64,000 nt of DNA from Pseudomonadota bacterium (GTDB lineage: Bacteria; Myxococcota_A; UBA796; UBA9615), in assembly GCA_024229515.1 (NCBI GenBank), contig JAAESI010000038.1, positions 80,716 to 144,715 on the forward strand, given 5' to 3'. The translations under genes and the position numbers were made by a program. The notes beneath the pieces were generated by a model. That model was not told where the DNA came from and made no database searches. It saw nothing but the letters and a program-made list of their open reading frames with translations. This document shows, one piece after another, positions 51,419 to 58,879 of the stretch; position 1 is the stretch's first letter; each line of letters opens with the position of its first letter.

Positions 51419-53126
51419 CCGCGTCCGTCACCTGGGTCTTCGCCTCAGGCTTCTTCGCCGCCGCCTTCTTGGCGTCCGCCTTCTTCGCCGCGGTCTTCCG
51501 CGGGGGGTACAGCCGCTCGCTCATCCGGCGCATCGTCCGCCCCGCCCGGCCGTACACCGAGCCCGCGAGGTACGGCTTCCCGGGCCTCTTGCCCGCCGGG
51601 CGGCCCAGCACGATCTCGACCGCGTCGTCCACCGAGTCGACCGCCCACAGCTGGAAGCGTCCCTCCGTGATCGCCGCGGCGACCTCCTCCGAGACCTGCA
51701 GGTCCGGCAGGTTGGCCCGCGGCAGCACCACGCCCTGCGTGCCCGTCAGCCCCCGGTCCAGGCAGGTCCGGTACCAGCCCTCCACCTTCAGCGAACTACT
51801 CCCGACCGGCTGCACGTCCCCGCGCGTGTTGATCGAGCCCGACACCGCCACGTCCTGCCGACACGGCAGCTGCGCCGCCGAGCTGAGCACCGCGATCGCC
51901 TCGGCCAACGTCGCCGAGTCGCCATCGACCCGGCCGTACGACTGCTCGAACGTCAACGTCGCCGCCAGCCCCAGCGGCGAGCTCTGGGCGAACAGCGAGC
52001 GCAGCAGCCCCGCCAGCTGGAACACTCCCTTGTCGAACGAACGGCCGCTGTACTTGCTCTCCCGCTCGACGTTGATCAGCCCCTCGCGACCCACCGCGAT
52101 CGACGCCGTGATCCGCCCCGGCATCGCGTACGACTGCCGCGCCTGACCGTACACCATCAGGCCGTTGACGACCCCCGTGTTCGTTCCCGACGTCTCCAGC
52201 AGCAGCTGCCCCAGCGCCGCCCTCCGTCGGTGGTTCTCCGACCGAATCGCCCGCCGGGCCCGCACCGTCGCGACCCCCGCGCGCACCGCCCGACGGTCCA
52301 ACGCGGCCGCCCCCGCGCGCGCCGCGTCCGCCTCCAGCAGCGCATCCTCGGCGCCTCGCAGATCCGTCGACAGCCGATCCCGGCGTGCCGACCCCGAGAG
52401 CTCTTCCACCAGGAACGCGTACGCCCCCGGCGTCACCCCTTCGATGCCCGCCTCCGCCGAGAAACCCCGCAGGGAGCCCACGATCAGCTGTCCGCCCTCG
52501 AACGTGCGGGGCAGGTCCGACACCCACTCCAGACGCATCCGCATCAACTGCGCCGCGCGGTCGTCGCCCTCGCGCAGCTTCCGCACCGCCGCATCCGGTC
52601 CCACCACCACCAACGTCGCGCGCGCCGCGTCCGTCTCCGGCACCGGGGCACTTCCGTTGTCCTCGTCCGGCTTGCTCGCCATCCGACGGACCGTCGCGAA
52701 CGCCATCGCTTCCCGAACCGCGCGCCAACGCTCCGGCGCCTCCAGCAGGTCCAGGGCATCCACCACCGCGACCCCGCCGTCCGCCGCCGCCAACGCCCCC
52801 GGCCGCTCGCCGCGACCCCGAAGCTCTTCCTCCGTGGCGCGCGTGATCCAGCGCACCGGCACACCCTCGGCCACGCCCGCCCGCAGGCAGTCCACCACCG
52901 CGGCCAGCACCTCCACGCGCGCAGGAGCCGTCACCTCGACGTGCCGGGGGCGGGCCGTCCCCGCCGCTCGCGCCGACGCTGCCAACCCTTCCACCAACGC
53001 GCTCTGGCCTGCCAGAAGCCGCGGCCCCACGGCCCCGTCCGCGGCCGCGGTCCACCCGCGGGGGCATGCCCACCGCACGGCGGAGGGGGGCACCAGGAGC
53101 CGGTCGGGATCGGCCTCGGCAATCAT
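51390..53126 (-). CDS. Lon-like (LonB/YcbZ-type) serine protease with degenerate ATPase domain
   Basis: The 578-aa product has a C-terminal Lon protease domain with Ser404 (GRVDGDSATLAEAIAVL) and Lys447 (GDVQPVGSSSLKVEGWY). The 43-residue Ser-Lys spacing equals that of E. coli Lon (679/722). The N-terminal part resembles YcbZ/LonB (LLVPPSAVRWACPRGW, GQSALVEGLA), but where a P-loop GPPGTGRT-type sequence is expected it has VTAPARVEV, and the Walker-B position reads VAVVDALDLLE. It may therefore be an ATP-independent protease. A Lys/Ala-rich tail (KKADAKKAAAKK) follows. It is the gene after the PEGA kinase on the same strand, 34 nt away, so the two are probably one operon. Confidence 0.8.
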   Translation of the reverse strand: MIAEADPDRLLVPPSAVRWACPRGWTAAADGAVGPRLLAGQSALVEGLAASARAAGTARPRHVEVTAPARVEVLAAVVDCLRAGVAEGVPVRWITRATEEELRGRGERPGALAAADGGVAVVDALDLLEAPERWRAVREAMAFATVRRMASKPDEDNGSAPVPETDAARATLVVVGPDAAVRKLREGDDRAAQLMRMRLEWVSDLPRTFEGGQLIVGSLRGFSAEAGIEGVTPGAYAFLVEELSGSARRDRLSTDLRGAEDALLEADAARAGAAALDRRAVRAGVATVRARRAIRSENHRRRAALGQLLLETSGTNTGVVNGLMVYGQARQSYAMPGRITASIAVGREGLINVERESKYSGRSFDKGVFQLAGLLRSLFAQSSPLGLAATLTFEQSYGRVDGDSATLAEAIAVLSSAAQLPCRQDVAVSGSINTRGDVQPVGSSSLKVEGWYRTCLDRGLTGTQGVVLPRANLPDLQVSEEVAAAITEGRFQLWAVDSVDDAVEIVLGRPAGKRPGKPYLAGSVYGRAGRTMRRMSERLYPPRKTAAKKADAKKAAAKKPEAKTQVTDAVKGPKPKKK

Positions 53127-53160
53127 CGTGGTGGGAGTCCTCGGCCCGTCGGACCGCTCG

Positions 53161-55257
53161 TCATCGATCGAGCTGGTAGGCCTTGATGGTGGTCTGGCCC
53201 CCGGTCACGTTGATCGTGTCCGAGATGTCGGCCCCCAGCCGGTCGTTGACCAACCGGATCGAGTACTGCCCCGCGGGCAGCTCGTGGCCGATGAGGGGGG
53301 TCGTGCTCACGTACGCCCCGTCGATGTAGACCTTCGCCCAGCCGGGCGTCGCCTGGACGTTCAGCTTGCCCGGCTTCACCGCCTCCACGCTCGGCAGCTC
53401 GCGGCTGATGCGCGTGGTCGCCCCCGGTTCGGGGGCCGTCGCGGTCGCTCGCACCGTCTTGAACCCGTCGAGGCGGAACTCGATCGCGTAGGAGCGGCCC
53501 GAGTCGCCTGCTTCCCACGCGAAGGGCGTGGAGCCCACCGGGGTTCCGTCCACCACCACGCTCGCCCCTGCCGGTCGGCTGGCGAAGAACAACGTCGACG
53601 GCTCCGCGCCCGCGGGCTCGGGCTGCGGGAGGTCGGGGACCTCAGTCACCGCCGCCGGGGTCGGCTGCGGCCGCGGCCGGGGCGTCGGCGCCGCTTCGAT
53701 GGGGGCAAGGTCCTCCCCCAGACCAGCCTCTCCGACCGGCTCCGGTGTCGGCTCCTCCAGCTCGCCCAGCGTGTCGGGCTGCAGCTGCACCTCGATCGCG
53801 TAGACCTGCCCCGACACCAGCTCGATCGTCTTGGTGCGCGTGGCGAATCCTGGCGCCGTGATGGTCAACTCGTGGGGGACCTCGGGTGCCAGCTCGATCT
53901 CGGTGGACTCCGCCACCGTGCCGTCCACCGACATCACGAGCCCGTCGATGTCGCCAGGAAGCACCGTGACCGCCAGCGTCGCGTTCTGGACCGTCGGGAA
54001 CAGAAGCGGATACACCAGTACCAGCAGGGTGAGCAGCAGGGCGGAGATGAGCAGGAGCGCGCCCAGGACGACGCGGTTCGTGGGAGGCGCAGGAGCCGGG
54101 GGGCGCACCGTCTCGGTGTCGACGACCGCAGCCACCGGGAGGACGACTTCGTCGGTCGGCGCCTCCTCCTCGTCGAGGATCAGGTCGAGTTCGCCGCCGA
54201 AGTGCAGCTCCGCCGCCAACTGGGTGCCGCGGTCGAGCCGCTCCCGCGCCTGTCGAATATCCTCCCCGAAGTGCGTCCGCATCCACGTCGCCACCTGGGG
54301 CGCGACCCGGTCGGGCGTGGTGGGGAGCATGAAGTCCGTCAGCGCGTGCTGCATGTCGGACGCCTGCTGGTAGCGAGCCGAAGGCTCCCTCGCCAACGCG
54401 ATGAGGCAGATCTCGTCCAGTTCCGGCGGGACGTCCGGGTTGTACTCGCTGGGCGGCGGCACGGCGCAGGCCTTGATCGCTTCCAGCGTCTCGATCTCGG
54501 AGGCGTACCGGAACAGACGGTTGCCCGTCAGCATCTCCCACAGGCAGATGCCCGTGCTGAAGACGTCGCTGCGGTGGTCCACCTCGAACCCGCTCGCCTG
54601 CTCCGGCGACATGTAGCTGTACTTGCCCTTGAGCACGCCGCTCTCGGACTCGCGGTTGGCCGACTCGGCGTGGGCGATGCCGAAGTCGACGATCTTGATC
54701 TGTCCCTCGTACGAGACGATCGCGTTCGACGGCGACACGTCGCGGTGCACGATGTTCAGCGGAAGCCCCATCGCATCGCTGCGCTTGTGGGCGTAGTCCA
54801 GACCGCGGGCGATCTGGTGGCCCATGTAGCAGGCGTACTCGATGGGCATGCGCTCGCCGCGCTCCGCCAACCGCCGCAACAGCGACTTCAGGTCCTGCCC
54901 GTCCACCGCCTCCATGGCGATGAAGTAGTTCGAACCCTCTTTTCCGAAGTCGAAGATCTGGGCGATGTTCGGATGGGCCAGCGACGCGGACAGCTTTGCC
55001 TCGTCGATGAACATCTCTACGAAATCGGCGTCGTCCGCGAAGCGATCGAGGATTCGCTTGATGACGAGGACCTTCTCGAAGCCCTGGGCGCCGAACGTCT
55101 TGGCCCGGAACACTTCCGCCATTCCGCCGACGGCGATGCGATCCAACAACCAGTAGGTGCCGAACTGCTCCGGCATGAACGATCGGCGAGTCGAGCCGCC
55201 AGCAGGGGCTACCGCTACCTTCGAACCGATCGGATCTGGGTTTGTTCCTTCACCCAC
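53161..55257 (-). CDS. Ser/Thr protein kinase with C-terminal PEGA domains
   Basis: The 698-aa product starts at GTG 55257, 7 nt after TATAGT; an ATG at 55176 is an alternative. The kinase domain (about 33-300) has GGMAEVFRAK, Lys67 (VLVIKRIL), the catalytic loop HRDVSPSN (171-178), DFG (191-193) and GKYSYMSPEQ. A Pro/Glu linker, one membrane helix (VVLGALLLISALLLTLLVLV) and an extracytoplasmic part with three PEGA modules (for example ASVVVDGTPVGSTPFAWEAG and AKVYIDGAYVSTTPLIGHEL) follow. Such kinases sense envelope conditions and phosphorylate cytosolic targets. The co-directional Lon-like protease could be a partner (inference). Confidence 0.88.
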   Translation of the reverse strand: MGEGTNPDPIGSKVAVAPAGGSTRRSFMPEQFGTYWLLDRIAVGGMAEVFRAKTFGAQGFEKVLVIKRILDRFADDADFVEMFIDEAKLSASLAHPNIAQIFDFGKEGSNYFIAMEAVDGQDLKSLLRRLAERGERMPIEYACYMGHQIARGLDYAHKRSDAMGLPLNIVHRDVSPSNAIVSYEGQIKIVDFGIAHAESANRESESGVLKGKYSYMSPEQASGFEVDHRSDVFSTGICLWEMLTGNRLFRYASEIETLEAIKACAVPPPSEYNPDVPPELDEICLIALAREPSARYQQASDMQHALTDFMLPTTPDRVAPQVATWMRTHFGEDIRQARERLDRGTQLAAELHFGGELDLILDEEEAPTDEVVLPVAAVVDTETVRPPAPAPPTNRVVLGALLLISALLLTLLVLVYPLLFPTVQNATLAVTVLPGDIDGLVMSVDGTVAESTEIELAPEVPHELTITAPGFATRTKTIELVSGQVYAIEVQLQPDTLGELEEPTPEPVGEAGLGEDLAPIEAAPTPRPRPQPTPAAVTEVPDLPQPEPAGAEPSTLFFASRPAGASVVVDGTPVGSTPFAWEAGDSGRSYAIEFRLDGFKTVRATATAPEPGATTRISRELPSVEAVKPGKLNVQATPGWAKVYIDGAYVSTTPLIGHELPAGQYSIRLVNDRLGADISDTINVTGGQTTIKAYQLDR

Positions 55258-55264
55258 GCACGCG

Positions 55265-55270
55265 ACTATA
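55265..55270 (-). promoter_or_regulatory. putative -10 box TATAGT, leaderless promoter of the kinase gene
   Basis: On the minus strand TTGCCC, 16 bp, TATAGT, CGCGTGC (7 nt), then the GTG at 55257. This is the best -35/-10 pair seen in the window. Confidence 0.55.
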
Positions 55271-55294
55271 TGGCGGGCGCGCGACAGGGCAAGG

Positions 55295-55630
55295 CTATTC
55301 GGTGCCGCCGAACGCTCCGCCGGGGCCCGCTTCCATGTCGTCGCAGGTGAAGCGAGCACGGAGCGCGATCATGCGATCGCCGTCGTCGTTTTCTTCGACG
55401 CTCGTCAGCTGCCGGCACGTCGCTCGGTAGGTGTCGAAGTCGTCTTCCTTGTTGTTCAACTGGTCGCGGAAGGACTTCTTGCAGTCGGCCACCTCGGCAT
55501 CACCGAAGGGGAGGCCGCAGTCCTGCCAGTACTTGCCCATCTCGTTGCAGAGGGTCTGGCAGTCGTTGCTGCACCCGGACAGGGCCCCAGCGGCCAGGCA
55601 GGCGGCGAGGAGCAGGGCGGGTCGCATCAT
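55295..55630 (-). CDS. small Cys-rich lipoprotein (paralogue of the next)
   Basis: The 111-aa product has a lipoprotein signal (LLAACLAAGALSGC) and a short domain with CSNDCQTLCNEMGKYWQDCG, further Cys at VADCKKS, ATCRQL and FTCDDM, and a flexible end (GPGGAFGGTE). The Cys spacing after the lipobox matches that of the gene upstream, indicating paralogues. A second ATG at 55627 has better spacing from GGGAGAG. Function unknown; probably anchored in a membrane and facing the periplasm or surface. Confidence 0.7.
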   Translation of the reverse strand: MMRPALLLAACLAAGALSGCSNDCQTLCNEMGKYWQDCGLPFGDAEVADCKKSFRDQLNNKEDDFDTYRATCRQLTSVEENDDGDRMIALRARFTCDDMEAGPGGAFGGTE

Positions 55631-55642
55631 CGGTCTCTCCCG

Positions 55643-55981
55643 TCAGCGCGCCGAGTCATCGTCGTCGGCGCCGTCGCAGTTGCTGTCATCACCGTCGCAG
55701 AGACACTCCCGTTGCCCGTCGGGCAGCTCGGAGATCTCCGCGATGCGCACCGTCCGCTCCGAGCACTGGTCCAGTTCGACGTCGCTGACGCGGCTGGCCC
55801 GATAGTCGGAGATGCACCGGACCCGATCGTCGTCCGTGTCCAGTTCCTGGCAGACGTCCCGAAGGTAGTCGTACCAGGTGGTGCACAAGCTTCGGCACTC
55901 CGTGCTGCACCCCAGGCTGGAGAGCAGAATCAAGAGCACCAAAACCCGCAGAATGCTGGCAGGATGGGGTACTGCGGTCAA
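55643..55981 (-). CDS. small Cys-rich lipoprotein with Asp-rich end
   Basis: The 112-aa product starts at TTG 55981, the only start giving a full signal peptide (ILRVLVLLILLSSLGC). The mature part begins CSTECRSLCTTWYDYLRDVC, like the paralogue downstream, and ends in CLCDGDDSNCDGADDDDSAR, a MopE-like Cys/Asp piece with the poly-Asp motif of the larger surface proteins. It lies directly after the gene at 55982 and 12 nt before 55630, so the three form one operon. Confidence 0.7.
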   Translation of the reverse strand: MTAVPHPASILRVLVLLILLSSLGCSTECRSLCTTWYDYLRDVCQELDTDDDRVRCISDYRASRVSDVELDQCSERTVRIAEISELPDGQRECLCDGDDSNCDGADDDDSAR

Positions 55982-56788
55982 CTAGTCGTTCTTCTCAGCG
56001 GTCTTCGCCTCGTCCAACTCGAAGTCGACTTCACCCATGTCCACCTCTTCCAGCTTCGACTCGCTGAAGGTGTCGCGCCACACGATGTTCATCGTCGCGA
56101 ACTGCATGTCGGTGATCTTGTACTCGATGTGGAAGACGGCCTTGAAGGAGTGCTTGCTGCCCGGCTCCATCAGCTTCTTGGAGGCCTTGCGGTCGTCGTT
56201 GGCGAACTCCTGCCCGCCCTCGATCCGCACCCCCAGCAGCGCCGAGTCGATGAACCCGACCGACTCGCCGTTGTAGGTGCAGCTGAAGCTCGCCGCCGTC
56301 TCCTTGGTCTCCTGCTTGAGCCCCGTCAGCTTGCAGCTGAACGGACCGGCCTTGAAGTCGTTCCGCGACGCGGGGAGCTGGAAGTCGGGCGCCTCGAGGG
56401 GCTCGCCCTCGGCGGCCGCGGTGTAGTAGCCGCCGAGCTGGAGCGTGAACTCGTCCACGTGGTAGCCGCTGTCCGCCTTCACCTTGTACGTGTGGTTCTT
56501 CTTGCTCCGCAGCTTGATGATCCTCGGCTTCTTCTTCTCGCCGTCGTAGGGCTGGACCTTCTTGTCCGCGACCTCGAAGACCGCCTCCTCCTTGCGCACG
56601 ATCAGGTAGTCGCTGCCGTCGTTGCGGATGGAGGCCTTCACCATCACGAACTCCTCCTGGCAGTGCTGATCGGAGAAATCGATGCGGAAGTCGCCCTCCT
56701 CGACCTCCTGCATGTGGTTCTCGTGGTCGCCGCCGGCGAAGGCGAGCGTCGGGAGCAGGGTCAGAGCGGCAAAAACAAACAAGCGCAT
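55982..56788 (-). CDS. exported protein of unknown function
   Basis: The 268-aa product has a signal peptide (MRLFVFAALTLLPTLAFA) and a mainly beta mature chain with two Ig-like halves (FVMVKASIRNDGSDYLIVRK, DFKAGPFSCKLTGLKQETKE) and an acidic, helical C-terminus (EVDFELDEAKTAEKN). Three Cys. No family is recognised. It is the first gene of a probable operon with the two small Cys-rich lipoproteins, so the three products may act together in the envelope. The start is supported by GGAGA before ATG 56788. Confidence 0.7.
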   Translation of the reverse strand: MRLFVFAALTLLPTLAFAGGDHENHMQEVEEGDFRIDFSDQHCQEEFVMVKASIRNDGSDYLIVRKEEAVFEVADKKVQPYDGEKKKPRIIKLRSKKNHTYKVKADSGYHVDEFTLQLGGYYTAAAEGEPLEAPDFQLPASRNDFKAGPFSCKLTGLKQETKETAASFSCTYNGESVGFIDSALLGVRIEGGQEFANDDRKASKKLMEPGSKHSFKAVFHIEYKITDMQFATMNIVWRDTFSESKLEEVDMGEVDFELDEAKTAEKND

Positions 56789-56853
56789 GGGGGTCTCCGG
56801 GAGGTCGGGGCGGGGTCTGTACCAGCCCCGGTGCTCCCGGCGCAACAAAGCGA

Positions 56854-58248
56854 TCAGTCGAATTCGAGCCGGGCGATGTTGAGCTGCCGGGCGCTGCCAC
56901 GGAGCGAGGTCCATGCCAACAGCAGACCGTCCTGGGTCGGGCTCAGGTGCGGCTCCCGGTTGATTTCCGTGTCCAACTCCAGGCACTCCGCGCCCGAGCC
57001 GTCGGTGGCGATCAGGGCGATGCAGTCCGTTGATGGGTCCGCCATCGCGGCCGCCACGTGCTTGCCGTCCGGCGTCCAGGTGAACCCCCCTGCGGCGGGC
57101 ACGTGGACCGGCCCGCCCAGCCGCCGAGGCTCGGCGCCAGGCCGCAGGTCCGTGAGCCACAGGTCGAAGTCCTGCGCCGAGGCGGTTCCCTGGTTCGACA
57201 CGAAGACCGCCTCCTGGCTGTCCGGCGAGGGGCTGGGACGGCTGCAGTCGGCGTCTTCCCACTCGACCAGCGGCAACGACGTGAACCTCAGGACATCCAT
57301 CATCATGATGTCCGACGAGCCGCCTCCGGCCCGGACGTAGACGACCGTCTCGCCATCCGGCGTGAACCGGGGGTACAGCTCGGTCTTGCGGTTGTCGTAG
57401 GTGAGCTGCAGCTGGGTTCCGTCGTCCCAAAGGTAGAGGTCGCCGTTGCCCGTGCGTCCCGACGAGAACACGAACCGCGAGCTGCTGGGATCCCACGACG
57501 GGTCCTTGTTGGCACCCCCGGGAGTCGCGATCACCTCCCCGCTGGACAGGTGGATCGCCGGGTGCCCCGGCCCAGACACGACCCAGGCGTGCCGCGACGG
57601 ACGTTTGTGGTCCCAGGCGAGGGCCTCGTTCCGCGTGTCCGACAGACCCTGGCCGATGTCCGCCTTGCGCGTGAGGCCGACCACGTTGGTCTCCACCAGG
57701 TCGGCGACCCACAGCTCCACCCGCCTGTTCGCGAGGTGATGCACTTCGAAGCTGACGCGAGCGCCGTCGGCCGACAGCCGAGGTGACTGCAGCCTCGTGC
57801 CGGGGGCCGAGTAGATCACGCCTTGCTCGTCGTAGGAGAGGCCGGTGGGGCTGGGGTCATCGTCGAACGCGATGGGGCCGGCTACAAACAACACGTCTTC
57901 GGCAGGCGCCACGGCCACGCGCGACGGCGCCTTCGCCTCGCGCGCCGGAGGGGGGTCGGTCCGTGGAGCCGCGGCCTTCTCCTGCGTCACCGTGATCGGA
58001 GCGCCGTCTCGGGCGGCGGTCTCTGATCCGTCGGCCCCGCGGTCCCGCTGATCCCGGACTTCGAGCCCGACCGCGGTCAGCCCCACGATCAACACCGCCG
58101 CGGCCGCGATCCAGACCCCCCGGGGCCGCCGGGCCGGAAGCGCGGGCGGGACCGCGGCCACGCGAAGCTCGCCGAACAGCTCCTCCAGCCGCTCGACCTC
58201 GGGATCCGAGCCGGTGCCATCCCACAGGTAGTCCTCCCGTTCAGCCAT
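56854..58248 (-). CDS. probable anti-sigma factor with extracytoplasmic TolB-like propeller
   Basis: The 464-aa product begins EDYLWDGTGSDPEVERLEEL, a sequence type I associate with myxobacterial anti-sigma and FecR-like proteins. One membrane helix (GVWIAAAAVLIVGLTAVGLE), a Pro/Ala linker, then about six WD40/TolB-type blades follow (LSADGARVSFEVHHLANRRV, FTPDGETVVYVRAGGGSSDI, WTPDGKHVAAAMADPSTDC). It overlaps the upstream ECF sigma gene by 8 nt. The propeller would be the periplasmic sensor, with the N-terminus holding the sigma factor. Both parts are inferred from layout and motifs. Confidence 0.7.
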   Translation of the reverse strand: MAEREDYLWDGTGSDPEVERLEELFGELRVAAVPPALPARRPRGVWIAAAAVLIVGLTAVGLEVRDQRDRGADGSETAARDGAPITVTQEKAAAPRTDPPPAREAKAPSRVAVAPAEDVLFVAGPIAFDDDPSPTGLSYDEQGVIYSAPGTRLQSPRLSADGARVSFEVHHLANRRVELWVADLVETNVVGLTRKADIGQGLSDTRNEALAWDHKRPSRHAWVVSGPGHPAIHLSSGEVIATPGGANKDPSWDPSSSRFVFSSGRTGNGDLYLWDDGTQLQLTYDNRKTELYPRFTPDGETVVYVRAGGGSSDIMMMDVLRFTSLPLVEWEDADCSRPSPSPDSQEAVFVSNQGTASAQDFDLWLTDLRPGAEPRRLGGPVHVPAAGGFTWTPDGKHVAAAMADPSTDCIALIATDGSGAECLELDTEINREPHLSPTQDGLLLAWTSLRGSARQLNIARLEFD

Positions 58249-58819
58249 CGTCCGCCTCCAGGAGCTTGCGCAGCTGCTTCATGCCGCGGTGAAGGGTGAC
58301 CCGGACCGAGCCCGGGGTGAGCCCCGTGCGCTCCGCGATCTCGGGCCCCGTCATGTCTTCGATGAGCCGCATCGCCAGCGGCTCGGCGTAGTTCGGCGCC
58401 AGCGACTGAAGCGCTCGCAGCGCCTCCTGCAGCTCGGCCCGTCGGGACGGCGCCACCTTGAGGTCCCCGGGGACCAGCGCCAGCGTGGCGGGCCGGCGGG
58501 TGCGGACGTGGTCCGCGATGCGGTTCCGCGCGATGGTCAGGATCCAGGGCCCAAACACTTCGGGATCACGCAGCGAGCCCAGGCGCTCCCACGCCGCGAG
58601 AAAGACGTCCTGGACCAGGTCCTCGGTGTCGGCGGGGTTGCTGCGCACCAGTACGACGCTGCGCACCGCGCCGCAGTACGCTTCGTGGAGCCGAATGAAG
58701 GCGCCCTTGTCGCCCTTGCGCGCCGCCTTGACCAGCGCCGCCGTCGGGATCCGGCGCCGCTGCAGCAGCGACTGCTTCTTCACCGAGCGATCGTAGTCGA
58801 GCGCGTGCACAGGTCCCAT
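58241..58819 (-). CDS. ECF-type RNA polymerase sigma factor
   Basis: The 192-aa product has region 2 (GAFIRLHEAYCGAVRSVVLV, DTEDLVQDVFLAAWERLGSL, GPWILTIARNRIADHVRTRR) and region 4 (LAMRLIEDMTGPEIAERTGL, TPGSVRVTLHRGMKQLRKLL), both well conserved. It is the first gene of a two-gene operon with the membrane propeller protein that probably inhibits it. The promoter region is shared with the divergent PKD protein, a candidate target. Confidence 0.9.
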   Translation of the reverse strand: MGPVHALDYDRSVKKQSLLQRRRIPTAALVKAARKGDKGAFIRLHEAYCGAVRSVVLVRSNPADTEDLVQDVFLAAWERLGSLRDPEVFGPWILTIARNRIADHVRTRRPATLALVPGDLKVAPSRRAELQEALRALQSLAPNYAEPLAMRLIEDMTGPEIAERTGLTPGSVRVTLHRGMKQLRKLLEADDG

Positions 58820-58867
58820 CGAAGGGAAGGGTCGGAGTTCGCGCCAAACCGTTAACAGCGTTCGCGC

Positions 58868-58873
58868 TACATT
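58868..58873 (+). promoter_or_regulatory. putative -10 box TACATT, leaderless promoter of the PKD protein
   Basis: TACATT is followed by CGCCCC (6 nt) and the ATG at 58880, so transcription would begin at the start codon. No Shine-Dalgarno is present. Confidence 0.5.
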
Positions 58874-58879
58874 CGCCCC

